The position numbers and the translations under genes are program-made. Below the pieces are notes generated by a model. It did no database searches. It worked only from the letters and a program-made list of their open reading frames with translations, and was not told the origin of the DNA. 64,000 nt of DNA from Burkholderiales bacterium (GTDB lineage Bacteria > Pseudomonadota > Gammaproteobacteria > Burkholderiales > Burkholderiaceae_E): positions 92,500 to 156,499 of the forward strand of contig JAPLQE010000059.1 in assembly GCA_026399835.1 (NCBI GenBank), given 5' to 3'. Below, one piece after another: positions 56,720 through 64,000 of the stretch (within the stretch, counting starts at the first letter, position 1; each line of letters starts with the position of its first letter).

Positions 56720-58045
56720 ATGCCCCCCCTCGACACCACCCACGACCCCGCCCGGCGCAGCTGGGTCGACTCGGCGAACGACCCCGAGACCGACTTCCCG
56801 ATCCAGAACCTGCCCTTCGGGCGCTTCCGGCGCGCGGGTTCGGACGAGCCGTGGCGGATCGGCGTGGCGATCGGCGATCGCGTGCTCGACCTCGCCGCGG
56901 CACGCACCGCAGGCGGCTGGGACGCCGAGGTCGCCGCGCTCCTCGGCCCGCTGGCCGCGGGCGACCTGAACGGCTTCATGGCCCTCGGCGCGCCGGCCCG
57001 GCGCCGGCTCCGGGCAGCGCTCTCCGAGGCGCTCGAGGTCTCGAGCGCCCGGCGCGAGGCGCTCGCGGGCGCCCTCGTCGCGCAGTCCGACATCGTGCTG
57101 ACGGTGCCCTGCGCGATCGGCGACTACACCGACTTCTACACCGGCATCCACCATGCGACCGCGGTCGGCAAGCTGTTCCGGCCCGACAATCCGCTGCTGC
57201 CCAACTACCGCTGGGTGCCGATCGGCTACCACGGACGCGCCTCGTCGATCGTGGCCAGCGGCCATCCGGTGCGCCGCCCGAACGGCCAGACCAAGGCCCC
57301 CGACGCCGAGACGCCCGCCTTCGGCCCGAGCCGACGCCTCGACTACGAGCTGGAGCTCGGCTTCCTGATCGGCACCGGCAACACGCTCGGCGAACCGATC
57401 CCGATGGCCGAGGCCGAGGACCACCTGTTCGGCGTGACCCTCTTCAACGACTGGTCGGCGCGCGACATCCAGCCCTGGGAATACCAGCCGCTCGGGCCCT
57501 TCCTCGCGAAGAACTTCGCCAGCACGATCTCGCCCTGGGTGGTGACGATGGAGGCGCTCGCGCCCTTCCGTGCACCCTTCGTGCGGCCGGAGGGCGACCC
57601 CGCGCCGCTGCCCTACCTCGATTCGCCGGCGAACCGCGCCGCGGGTGCGCTGGACATCCGGCTCGAGGCCTGGCTGCAGACCGCGGCGATGCGCGCGGCG
57701 GGCTCGTCCGGCGTGCGCCTGTCCTCGGGCAACGCACGCGACGCGGCCTACTGGACCGCGGCGCAGCTCGTCGCGCACCACGCCTCGGGCGGCTGCAACC
57801 TGCAGCCCGGCGACCTGCTAGGCTCGGGCACGCTGTCGGGCCGCGAGCCCTCGCAGGCCGGCTCGCTGCTCGAGCTCTCCGACGGCGGCAAGCGGCCGAT
57901 CACGCTGCCCGACGGCGAGACGCGCACCTTCCTCGCCGACGGCGACACGCTGACCCTGCGCGCGCACTGCGAGCGCGCCGGCGCGCGCCGCATCGGCTTC
58001 GGCCGTTGCGCCGGCACGATCGTCCCGGCGCCGCCGCTGCCCTGA
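56720..58045 (+). CDS. fahA: fumarylacetoacetase
   Basis: 441 residues. Cleaves fumarylacetoacetate to fumarate and acetoacetate, last step of homogentisate (tyrosine) breakdown. RRSWVDSANDPETDFPIQNLPFG style start, DYTDFYTGIHHATAVGK (metal Asp and catalytic His), YHGRASSIV, LDYELELGFLIGTGN, LFNDWSARDIQPWEYQPLGPF and GSGTLSGREPSQAGS. ATG 56720 gives the normal start; ATG 56687 would add eleven residues. No homogentisate dioxygenase gene is nearby. First gene of a five-gene rightward operon. Confidence 0.93.
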   Translation: MPPLDTTHDPARRSWVDSANDPETDFPIQNLPFGRFRRAGSDEPWRIGVAIGDRVLDLAAARTAGGWDAEVAALLGPLAAGDLNGFMALGAPARRRLRAALSEALEVSSARREALAGALVAQSDIVLTVPCAIGDYTDFYTGIHHATAVGKLFRPDNPLLPNYRWVPIGYHGRASSIVASGHPVRRPNGQTKAPDAETPAFGPSRRLDYELELGFLIGTGNTLGEPIPMAEAEDHLFGVTLFNDWSARDIQPWEYQPLGPFLAKNFASTISPWVVTMEALAPFRAPFVRPEGDPAPLPYLDSPANRAAGALDIRLEAWLQTAAMRAAGSSGVRLSSGNARDAAYWTAAQLVAHHASGGCNLQPGDLLGSGTLSGREPSQAGSLLELSDGGKRPITLPDGETRTFLADGDTLTLRAHCERAGARRIGFGRCAGTIVPAPPLP

Positions 58046-58052
58046 CCTCCCC

Positions 58053-58090
58053 CGACCCGCCCTGCCCTGCCCTGCCCCGCCCTGCCCCGA
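58053..58090 (+). repeat. short CCTGC/CCCGC tandem pyrimidine-rich repeat
   Basis: The 63-base gap between fahA and the VOC gene is filled by CCCTGCC-type five-base repeats (about seven units). GGAGTCCCTC after it is the ribosome site of the VOC gene. Confidence 0.7.
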
Positions 58091-58108
58091 CACCGTACGG
58101 AGTCCCTC

Positions 58109-58657
58109 ATGCAGATCCAGCGCATCCACCATGTCGCCTACCGCTGCCGCGATGCGAAGGAGACGGTGACGTTCTACCGGGAGCACCTCGGCATGGACTT
58201 CGTGCTCGCGATCGCCGAGGACCAGGTGCCCTCGACCAAGGCGCCGGACCCGTACATGCACCTGTTCCTGGACGCGGGCAGCGGCAACGTGCTCGCCTTC
58301 TTCGAGCTGCCGACAGCCCTGCCCATGGGCCGCGACGCGAATACGCCCGACTGGGTGCAGCACATCGCCTTCAAGGTCGGCAGCGTCGACGACCTGATCG
58401 CCGCCAAGGCGCGGCTCGAGGCGGCCGGCATCGAGGTGATCGGGCCGACCGACCATGCGATCTTCAAGTCGATCTATTTCTTCGACCCGAACGGCCACCG
58501 GCTCGAGCTCGCGGCGGACACTGCGACGCCCGCGCAGATGAAGCAGCTCGACGAGGTGAAGTGGGCGATGCTCGAGGAGTGGTCGCGGACCAAGCGCGCG
58601 CCCAGGCACGCGGCCTGGCTCCACGAGACCGAGCTCGCGGGCGGCACCGCGGCCTGA
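58109..58657 (+). CDS. VOC family protein (ring-cleavage dioxygenase/glyoxalase fold)
   Basis: 182 residues, two beta-alpha-beta modules of the vicinal-oxygen-chelate fold. Metal ligands fit His7/His8 in RIHHVAYRCRD, His in WVQHIAFKVG near 88 and Glu in GHRLELAAD near 131. FYREHLGMDFVLA and YFFDPNGHRLEL are typical. A C-terminal helix region follows. Between fahA and a FAD monooxygenase, it could open an aromatic ring or isomerise its product. Exact reaction not known. Confidence 0.86.
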   Translation: MQIQRIHHVAYRCRDAKETVTFYREHLGMDFVLAIAEDQVPSTKAPDPYMHLFLDAGSGNVLAFFELPTALPMGRDANTPDWVQHIAFKVGSVDDLIAAKARLEAAGIEVIGPTDHAIFKSIYFFDPNGHRLELAADTATPAQMKQLDEVKWAMLEEWSRTKRAPRHAAWLHETELAGGTAA

Positions 58658-58668
58658 TACGAGACGCC

Positions 58669-60279
58669 ATGCTCAAGACCTACACGTTCCCGAAGTTCGA
58701 GTACCGGCCTGCGCCCGCGCGGCCCGACGGCGGCGTCGAGCGGCAGCCCGTGGTGGTGATCGGCGCAGGCCCCGTGGGCCTGAGCGCAGCCCTCGATCTC
58801 GCGCGCCGCGGCGTGCCGGTGGTGGTGCTCGACGACAACGACACGGTGAGCGTCGGCTCGCGCGCGCTGTGCTACGCCAAGCGCACCCTCGAGGTCTGGG
58901 ACCGCCTTGGCGTGGCCGAGCGCATGGTCGACAAGGGCGTGCAGTGGCAGCTCGGCAAGGTCTTCCGGGACCGCGGCCTGGTCTACGGCTTCGACCTGCT
59001 GCCCGAGGCCGGTCACCGCATGCCAGCGATGATCAACCTGCAGCAGTACTACCTCGAGGAGTACCTGGTCGAGGCATGCCTGCGCACCGGCCGGGTGGAC
59101 CTGCGCTGGAAGCACCGCGTGGCGGGCCTCGAACAGGACGGCGAGCAGGTCGCGCTGACGGTGGAGACGCCCGACGGCACCCATCGCCTCGAGGCCGACT
59201 GGGTCGTCGCCTGCGACGGCGCCAACAGCGACGTGCGCCGGATGGTCGGCGCCGACTTCACCGGCCGGCTCTTCCAGGACCGCTTCCTGATCGCCGATGT
59301 GCTGATGAAGGCGGAGTTCCCGACCGAGCGCTGGTTCTGGTTCGACCCGCCCTTCCATCGCGGCCAGAGCGTGCTGCTGCACCGCGAGGCCGACAACGTC
59401 TGGCGCATCGACTTCCAGCTCGGCTGGGACGCGGACCCGGACGAGGAGAGAAAGCCCGAACGGGTGATCCCGCGCATCCAGGCGATGCTCGGGCCCGAGG
59501 TCGAGTTCGACCTCGAATGGGTGTCGGTCTACCAGTTCGCCTGCCGGCGCATCGACCGGTTCAGGCACGGGCGCGTGATCTTCGCGGGCGACGCGGCGCA
59601 CCAGGTCTCGCCGTTCGGCGCGCGCGGCGCGAACTCGGGCGTGCAGGACGTCGACAACCTCGCCTGGAAGCTCGCGCTCGTGCTCGACGGCACCGCGCCC
59701 GCGTCGCTGCTCGACTCGTACCACGACGAGCGCGCGCGCGCCGCCGACGACAACCTGCTGAACTCGACGCGATCGACCGACTTCATCACGCCCAAGAGCC
59801 GCGCGAGCCGGGTGCTGCGCGATGCGGTGCTCGAGCTCGCCGAGCACGAGCCGTTCGCCCGCAAGCTGGTCAACAGCGGCCGGCTGTCGATGCCGACGCC
59901 CTACCTCGACTCGCCGCTGAACACGCCCGACGCATCGGACTTCGCCGGCGCGATGCGGCCCGGCACGCCCTGCGCCGACGCGCCGGTCAGCCGCGACGGG
60001 CGCCCTGCCTGGCTGCTGGGCGAGCTGCCCGAGGGCTTCTCGCTGCTGGTGTTCGGCGCGAAGCCGCCGGTGCCCGCGGTCGCCTCGGGCGGGGTGAGCG
60101 CAGCGGTGCTGTCGGTCGGCGACGATCTCGTCGACGTCGAGGGCCTGGCCGCCGCGCGCTACGATGCGCAGCCCGGCACCGTGTACCTGCTGCGTCCCGA
60201 CCAGCATGTCGCCGCCCGCTGGCGGGCCTTCGACGCGCAGGCGATCGAAGCCGCGATCGCCCGCGCCTGCGGCCGCTGA
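58669..60279 (+). CDS. FAD-dependent aromatic monooxygenase (MhpA/PheA type)
   Basis: 536 residues, class A flavoprotein hydroxylase. FAD motif VVVIGAGPVGLSAALDLARRG at residue 25 region, RALCYAKRTLEVWDRLG, VACDGANSDVRRMVGADF (DG motif) and FAGDAAHQVSPFGARGANSG (GD motif), followed by the thioredoxin-like C-terminus. It hydroxylates a phenolic ring with NAD(P)H. Start 58669 lies eleven bases after the VOC stop; DUF2783 gene follows by 21 bases. Confidence 0.92.
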   Translation: MLKTYTFPKFEYRPAPARPDGGVERQPVVVIGAGPVGLSAALDLARRGVPVVVLDDNDTVSVGSRALCYAKRTLEVWDRLGVAERMVDKGVQWQLGKVFRDRGLVYGFDLLPEAGHRMPAMINLQQYYLEEYLVEACLRTGRVDLRWKHRVAGLEQDGEQVALTVETPDGTHRLEADWVVACDGANSDVRRMVGADFTGRLFQDRFLIADVLMKAEFPTERWFWFDPPFHRGQSVLLHREADNVWRIDFQLGWDADPDEERKPERVIPRIQAMLGPEVEFDLEWVSVYQFACRRIDRFRHGRVIFAGDAAHQVSPFGARGANSGVQDVDNLAWKLALVLDGTAPASLLDSYHDERARAADDNLLNSTRSTDFITPKSRASRVLRDAVLELAEHEPFARKLVNSGRLSMPTPYLDSPLNTPDASDFAGAMRPGTPCADAPVSRDGRPAWLLGELPEGFSLLVFGAKPPVPAVASGGVSAAVLSVGDDLVDVEGLAAARYDAQPGTVYLLRPDQHVAARWRAFDAQAIEAAIARACGR

Positions 60280-60300
60280 GCGGCCACGAGGAGAGTCGTC

Positions 60301-60492
60301 ATGACGCTGAAGCACGATCCGAACATCCCCGACCCCGACGGGTTCTACGAAGAGCTGATCGCCTGCGTGCGCGACCTGGACGATGACCGGGCCGAACGCT
60401 TCCAGGCCAAGCTGCTGCTGGTGCTGGCGAACCATGTCGGCGACCGCGAGGTGCTGCGCGAGGCGATGCGGACGGCGAGGCGCGGCCTGTGA
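60301..60492 (+). CDS. DUF2783 family small protein
   Basis: 63 residues, acidic, helical (DGFYEELIACVRDLDDDRAE, LLLVLANHVGDREVL). DUF2783 proteins often accompany FAD monooxygenases of this type; their role is not known, perhaps an accessory subunit. GAGGAGAG precedes the ATG. Its TGA overlaps the GTG of the RraA-like gene (GTGA). Confidence 0.85.
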   Translation: MTLKHDPNIPDPDGFYEELIACVRDLDDDRAERFQAKLLLVLANHVGDREVLREAMRTARRGL

Positions 60493-61052
60493 GCGCGCAC
60501 CCCGTGCCGCCCAAGACCACCGACCTCTGCGACGCCTGCGAGGCGGCGCTGGCCTGCGCGCTGCCGTGGCGGGGCTTCGGCCTGCGCCGCGCGTTCGCCG
60601 GCGACATCGTCACGATGCGCGCCCACGAGGACATCGGCCTGATGCGCGAGACCGTCTCGCGTCCGGGCGAGGGCCGGGTGCTGGTCATCGACGGCGGCGG
60701 CTCGATCGCCCGTGCGCTCTTCGGCGACGTGATGGCAGGCGTCGCGATGCGCAACGGCTGGGCGGGGCTGGTGATCCACGGTGCGATCCGCGACGCGGTC
60801 GAGATCGACGCGATGGACATCGGCGTCAAGGCACTGGGCACCGTGCCGCGGCGCGGCACGCGCACCGGCACCGGCGAGCGCGACGTGACGCTCGAGTTCG
60901 GCGGCGTGCGCTTCGTGCCGGGCCGTCGGCTGGTCGCCGACGAGGACGGCGTGATCCTGCTGCCCGAGGGCCTGCGCGAGACCGACATCGCGGTCGACGA
61001 GGTGGTGGCGGCGACGGCCGCGTACGCGGCGGGTCCGGGCGCGCCGCGCTAG
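60489..61052 (+). CDS. RraA family protein
   Basis: 187 residues, starting at GTG 60489. RraA signature: VLVIDGGGSIARALFGDVMAGVA, NGWAGLVIHGAIRDAVEI, and FGGVRFVPGRRLVADEDGVILLPE. The family includes RNase E inhibitors and 4-hydroxy-4-methyl-2-oxoglutarate aldolases, which share the Arg-Asp pair seen in AIRDAVEI. At the end of an aromatic operon the aldolase role (pyruvate release) is more likely than RNase E control, but the sequence resembles E. coli RraA well, so either is possible. Stop converges with amidohydrolase stop four bases away. Confidence 0.85.
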   Translation: MSAHPVPPKTTDLCDACEAALACALPWRGFGLRRAFAGDIVTMRAHEDIGLMRETVSRPGEGRVLVIDGGGSIARALFGDVMAGVAMRNGWAGLVIHGAIRDAVEIDAMDIGVKALGTVPRRGTRTGTGERDVTLEFGGVRFVPGRRLVADEDGVILLPEGLRETDIAVDEVVAATAAYAAGPGAPR

Positions 61053-61056
61053 CGCC

Positions 61057-61890
61057 TCAGCCCGCCTGCGGCGGGTCGAACCGGTAGAGCGCGGCCGGGT
61101 TCGCACCCCGGACCCGCTCCACGAGCGCCGCGTCGCGCAGCCAGCCGCGCAGTGCATCGCCTGCATGCGCTGCCGGCGCGGCGGCCTCGTGGTTGGTGCA
61201 CGGCCAGTCGCTGCCCCACAGCAGCCGCTCCGGCCCGACCCGCTCCAGCCAGCGCGCGGCGAGCACGGCCGGATCGGCGCCCTCCACGCGGTAGGGTGCG
61301 CTCAGCTTCACGTGCAGCCTGTCGGCGTGGCGGGCCACGGCAGCCCAGGTCGCGGCGTCGACGACGCCATCGGGCTTGCCGAAGTGATCGACGACGACGG
61401 TGCGCGCGGCGCCGAGCTGCGCGAGCACGCCGGCCAGGCGCCCGCGCTCGACATGCACCTCCACCTGCCAGCCGATCGCGTCGACCCGCTCGACCAGACC
61501 ACGCTCGGCGGCATCGAGCACGTGGTCGCGGCCGACGAGGTTGAGCCGGATGCCGCGCACGCCGCGCGCATCGAGCGCGCGCAGCGCCGCCTCCCCGGTC
61601 GAGGGCGCGAGCACGGCGATGCCGCGCAGGCGCCCGGGCATCGCCGCGAGGGCGGCCAGCATCGCCGTGTTGTCGGTGCCGAGGAAGCTCGGCTGCACCA
61701 CCACGCCGCGCGTGACGCCGCACGCCGAGGCGGCGCGCGACCAGTCGCCGAGCGTCGCGTCGTACGCGGGGACGTAGCGCGTGCCCGCCCCGATCGCGCG
61801 CGCCGCGTCCGCCCTGAACACATGGAAGTGCGCGTCGATCGCGCCGCCCTGCGCCTTGACTTCGCCAACCTCGGGGTGCACCATCGTCAT
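61057..61890 (-). CDS. amidohydrolase family TIM-barrel hydrolase (PDC-lactonase-like)
   Basis: 277 residues. GAIDAHFHVFRAD near 16-28 is the first metal motif, VVVQPSFLGTDNTAML, GIRLNLVGRD, VVVDHFGKPDG and LLWGSDWPCTNHEA (Asp near 232) complete the barrel. Resembles 2-pyrone-4,6-dicarboxylate lactonase and related decarboxylase/hydrolases. Divergent from the GntR gene with only 35 bases between. Probably regulated by it. Confidence 0.87.
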   Translation of the reverse strand: MTMVHPEVGEVKAQGGAIDAHFHVFRADAARAIGAGTRYVPAYDATLGDWSRAASACGVTRGVVVQPSFLGTDNTAMLAALAAMPGRLRGIAVLAPSTGEAALRALDARGVRGIRLNLVGRDHVLDAAERGLVERVDAIGWQVEVHVERGRLAGVLAQLGAARTVVVDHFGKPDGVVDAATWAAVARHADRLHVKLSAPYRVEGADPAVLAARWLERVGPERLLWGSDWPCTNHEAAAPAAHAGDALRGWLRDAALVERVRGANPAALYRFDPPQAG

Positions 61891-61901
61891 AGTCTAGTCC
61901 T

Positions 61902-61915
61902 CTATAGGTGTATAG
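61902..61915. promoter_or_regulatory. palindrome between amidohydrolase and GntR genes
   Basis: CTATA-GGTG-TATAG lies 12-24 bases from both start codons, in the only AT-rich patch of the area. It is a likely GntR operator, and its TATAGG overlaps what would be a -10 element. Confidence 0.6.
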
Positions 61916-61925
61916 GAAACCCCCG

Positions 61926-62675
61926 ATGGGCGCTTCCCCCGGACTCCTCGTTCCCGCCGAAGGCGTCGCCCGCTGGGCGCTGCTCGCGCAGCGCTGGCGC
62001 GAGCGCATCGTCGGTGGCGACTGGCCGGCCGGCGAGGCGATCCCGCCGGAATCCGAGCTGGCGCACGAGGCGGGGGTCGCGCTCGGCACCGCGCGACAGG
62101 CGCTCGCGACCCTGGTCTCGGAGGGGCTGCTCGAACGGATCCACGGCCGCGGCACCTTCGTCACGCGCGGCCTCGCCCAGGCCTCGATGCTCCGGTTCTT
62201 CCGTTTCGGACGCGCCGGCGAGGCGGGCGACACGCCGGTGCCGCGCTCGCGCATCCTCGAGCGCCGCGCGGTGCGCGCGAGCGCCGAACAGGCCCGGCGA
62301 CTGGGCCTCGCGGCGCACGGCCGCGTGCTGCGCGTGCGCCGGGTGCGTCAGCTCGACGGCCGGCCGGTGCTGCTCGAGACGCTGTGGCTGGCCCTGCCCG
62401 CGTTCGACGCGCTCGCCACGCTCGCTCCCGCCGACTGGGACGACCTGCTCTATCCGATGTATTCGCGGCGCTGCCGCGTGACGATCGTGCGGGCCGCCGA
62501 CGAGCTGTCGTTCGGCGCGCTCGAGCCCGCGCAGGCCGAGGCGCTCGGGCTGGCCGCCGACGCGCCGGCCGTACGCGTCGAGCGCGAGGCGTTCGATCTC
62601 GCCGGGCGCTGCGTGGAGCTGCGCACCACGCTCGGCGACGCCCGCGAGTTCCGCTACCGCGCCGAGATCCGATGA
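61926..62675 (+). CDS. GntR family (HutC subfamily) transcriptional regulator
   Basis: 249 residues from ATG 61926; a GTG at 61908 would put the start inside the palindrome. Winged helix: LLAQRWRERIVGGDWPAGEAIPPESELAHEAGVAL split, LGTARQALATLVSEGLL and GRGTFVTRG; UTRA domain VLRVRRVRQLDGRPVLLETLWL and VRVEREAFDLAGRCVEL. Upstream neighbour is a divergent amidohydrolase and downstream is a Bug receptor 26 bases away, so it likely regulates uptake and hydrolysis of the same substrate. Confidence 0.9.
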   Translation: MGASPGLLVPAEGVARWALLAQRWRERIVGGDWPAGEAIPPESELAHEAGVALGTARQALATLVSEGLLERIHGRGTFVTRGLAQASMLRFFRFGRAGEAGDTPVPRSRILERRAVRASAEQARRLGLAAHGRVLRVRRVRQLDGRPVLLETLWLALPAFDALATLAPADWDDLLYPMYSRRCRVTIVRAADELSFGALEPAQAEALGLAADAPAVRVEREAFDLAGRCVELRTTLGDAREFRYRAEIR

Positions 62676-62701
62676 CCTCAACCGACACCCGAGGAGCCCC
62701 G

Positions 62702-63685
62702 ATGGACCCCACCCGCCGGCGCGCACTGCGCCCGCTCGCCGCCCTCGCCGCCGCGGCCCTCGCGCCGCGCGCCGCCTCCGCGCAGGCCGCCTGGCCGGCG
62801 AAGCCGGTCAGCCTGATCGTGTCGTACCCGCCGGGCGGCGGTGCCGACCTGATGGCGCGGCTGGTCGCCCCGCGCATCGCCGAATCGATCGGCCAGCCGG
62901 TGATCGTGGAGAACCGGCCCGGCGCGAGCGGCCAGATCGCCGCCGGCTCGGTCACCAAGGCCGGCACCGACGGCTACACCCTGCTGTTCGACGCCTCCTC
63001 CTACTCGACCACGCCGGCGCTGTTCCCGAAGTCGCCGTACCAGGGCGGCGCCGCCTTCCGCACCATCGGCGTGACCAGCCTCTTCCCGAACGTTGTGCTG
63101 GTCAATCCGGCCTTCCCCGCGAAGTCGGTCGCCGAGCTCGTCGCGCTCGCCCGTGCCAAGGCCGACGGCGTGGCCTACGCCTCGTCGGGCAACGGCTCGG
63201 CCCAGCACCTGGCCGGCGCCCTCTTCGAGTGGCAGGCGAAGGTGCAGATGCTGCACGTGCCCTACAAGGGCGGCGGCCCGGCGCTCAACGACGTGATCGG
63301 CGGCCAGGTGCCGGTGTTCTTCGGCAACCTCGCCTCGACGCTGCAGCACCTTCAGTCGGGCCGGCTGCGCGCGCTCGCCGTCACCGGCTCGCGCCGCGTG
63401 AAGATCGTCGCCGACCTGCCCACCGTGGCCGAGAGCGGCCTGCCCGGCTACGAGATCCACGAGTGGAACGGTCTCTTCGCGCCCGTCGGCACGCCGGATG
63501 CGACCGTGCAGAAGCTGGCCGCGGCGCTGCAGAAGGCGATGGCCACGCCCGAGGTCCAGGCACGGGTCGCGGCGCTCGGCGGCGAGGTGTTCACCGGCGG
63601 CCAGCCCGAGGCCGAGCGCTTCGTCCAGGAGCAGTCGACCAAGATGGCGGCGCTGATCCGGGAGCGGGGCATCGTGCCGGAGTGA
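62702..63685 (+). CDS. Bug family tripartite tricarboxylate transporter receptor
   Basis: 327 residues. Signal: DPTRRRALRPLAALAAAALAP with a twin-arginine-like RRR and cut after ASAQA; mature part SLIVSYPPGGGADLMARL, VENRPGASGQIAAG, HVPYKGGGPALNDVIGGQV and WNGLFAPVGTPDATVQ. GAGGAG seven bases before ATG 62702 decides the start over ATG 62672, which overlaps the GntR stop. Followed by a second Bug gene. Typical orphan receptor. Confidence 0.92.
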   Translation: MDPTRRRALRPLAALAAAALAPRAASAQAAWPAKPVSLIVSYPPGGGADLMARLVAPRIAESIGQPVIVENRPGASGQIAAGSVTKAGTDGYTLLFDASSYSTTPALFPKSPYQGGAAFRTIGVTSLFPNVVLVNPAFPAKSVAELVALARAKADGVAYASSGNGSAQHLAGALFEWQAKVQMLHVPYKGGGPALNDVIGGQVPVFFGNLASTLQHLQSGRLRALAVTGSRRVKIVADLPTVAESGLPGYEIHEWNGLFAPVGTPDATVQKLAAALQKAMATPEVQARVAALGGEVFTGGQPEAERFVQEQSTKMAALIRERGIVPE

Positions 63686-63803
63686 CGCCGGGGACGCGGG
63701 GACCCGCGATCCGCCGGCACGGCGTGAGCGCGCGATTCGCCTATCGGGCGCGCATTCACTACAGTCTGCGCTGACGGGACATGGTCCCGCGAGGAGACTC
63801 CCC

Positions 63804-64000
63804 ATGTTTCGACGCCGCCTTCTCGGCGCGGGCTCCGGCGCCGCGCTGCTCGCCGCGCTGGCGCCCGCCGCCCGGGCCCAGACACCGCCGATCCGCATCG
63901 TGCTCGGCTTCGCCGCCGGCGGCAGCGTCGACGGCGTCGGCCGCCTGCTCGCCGAGCAGATCGGCACCGGCCTCGGCCGCACGGCGATCGTCGAGAACCG
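63804..64000 (+). CDS. Bug family receptor, 5' part only
   Basis: First 65 residues of a second Bug receptor, cut by the window end. Signal peptide FRRRLLGAGSGAALLAALAP ending near ARAQ, mature start IRIVLGFAAGGSVDGVGRLL and TAIVENR. GAGGAGA is the ribosome site. 118 bases separate it from the first receptor; nothing else is seen in the gap. Confidence 0.88.
   Translation, partial: MFRRRLLGAGSGAALLAALAPAARAQTPPIRIVLGFAAGGSVDGVGRLLAEQIGTGLGRTAIVEN

Overview
The window is high-GC DNA (roughly 70 percent) with the gene content of a betaproteobacterium, most likely Burkholderiales. Supporting marks are a groES-groEL operon with a CIRCE element, three Bug-type periplasmic solute receptors of tripartite tricarboxylate transporters, a TctDE-like two-component pair, and a DUF6502/DUF5666 gene pair. 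Genes are tightly packed, many with 4-base ATGA/GTGA overlaps, and there is no phage, insertion sequence or CRISPR array.

Left part (1-23400): partial D-Ala-D-Ala carboxypeptidase, an SDR, a damaged DUF6502/DUF5666 region (1710-3385), a DMT exporter with its MarR regulator, groES-groEL, a DUF1800/DUF1501 secreted pair, a CoA-transferase, a fused indolepyruvate ferredoxin oxidoreductase, a PhoX-like phosphatase behind a tandem Pho box, a second DMT exporter, pyrF, and a TctD-like response regulator with a histidine kinase that has lost its H-box and is frameshifted. A tRNA-Met follows with its own promoter and terminator.

Middle part (23483-46381): an epimerase-SDR fusion, a reductase, and a 536-base gene-free segment with tandem and inverted repeats. 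Next is a leftward catabolic cluster (34240 to 26966: Rieske oxygenase, CoA ligase, thiolase-fold enzyme plus DUF35 partner, glutathione transferase, ketopantoate-reductase-like protein, class II aldolase) with divergent CoA ligase and acyl-CoA dehydrogenase genes. A second leftward operon (44182 to 37336: Bug receptor, TauD-like oxygenase, isocitrate-lyase/PEP-mutase family lyase, LeuC- and LeuD-like hydratase, metallo-hydrolase, SDR) is faced by a GntR regulator. Its hydratase-plus-lyase pair suggests breakdown of a substituted malate/maleate to smaller acids rather than leucine synthesis.

Right part (46525-64000): an alpha/beta hydrolase, then a seven-gene leftward cluster (54483 to 47500) that is the best candidate for an undescribed system: an OpgH-like membrane glucosyltransferase, a secreted protein of unknown family, a RibD-like reductase, an MDR dehydrogenase, a 6-pyruvoyl-tetrahydropterin-synthase-fold protein lacking the usual catalytic residues, a GT4 glycosyltransferase and a methyltransferase. 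I infer a modified (possibly glycosylated and methylated) pterin or flavin-precursor product. After cytochrome b561 and a Yip1-family protein comes an aromatic catabolic operon (fumarylacetoacetase, VOC protein, FAD monooxygenase, DUF2783, RraA-like), and finally an amidohydrolase, a GntR regulator and two tandem Bug receptors, the last cut by the window edge.

All assignments come from reading the sequence and from family knowledge; no database search was run.
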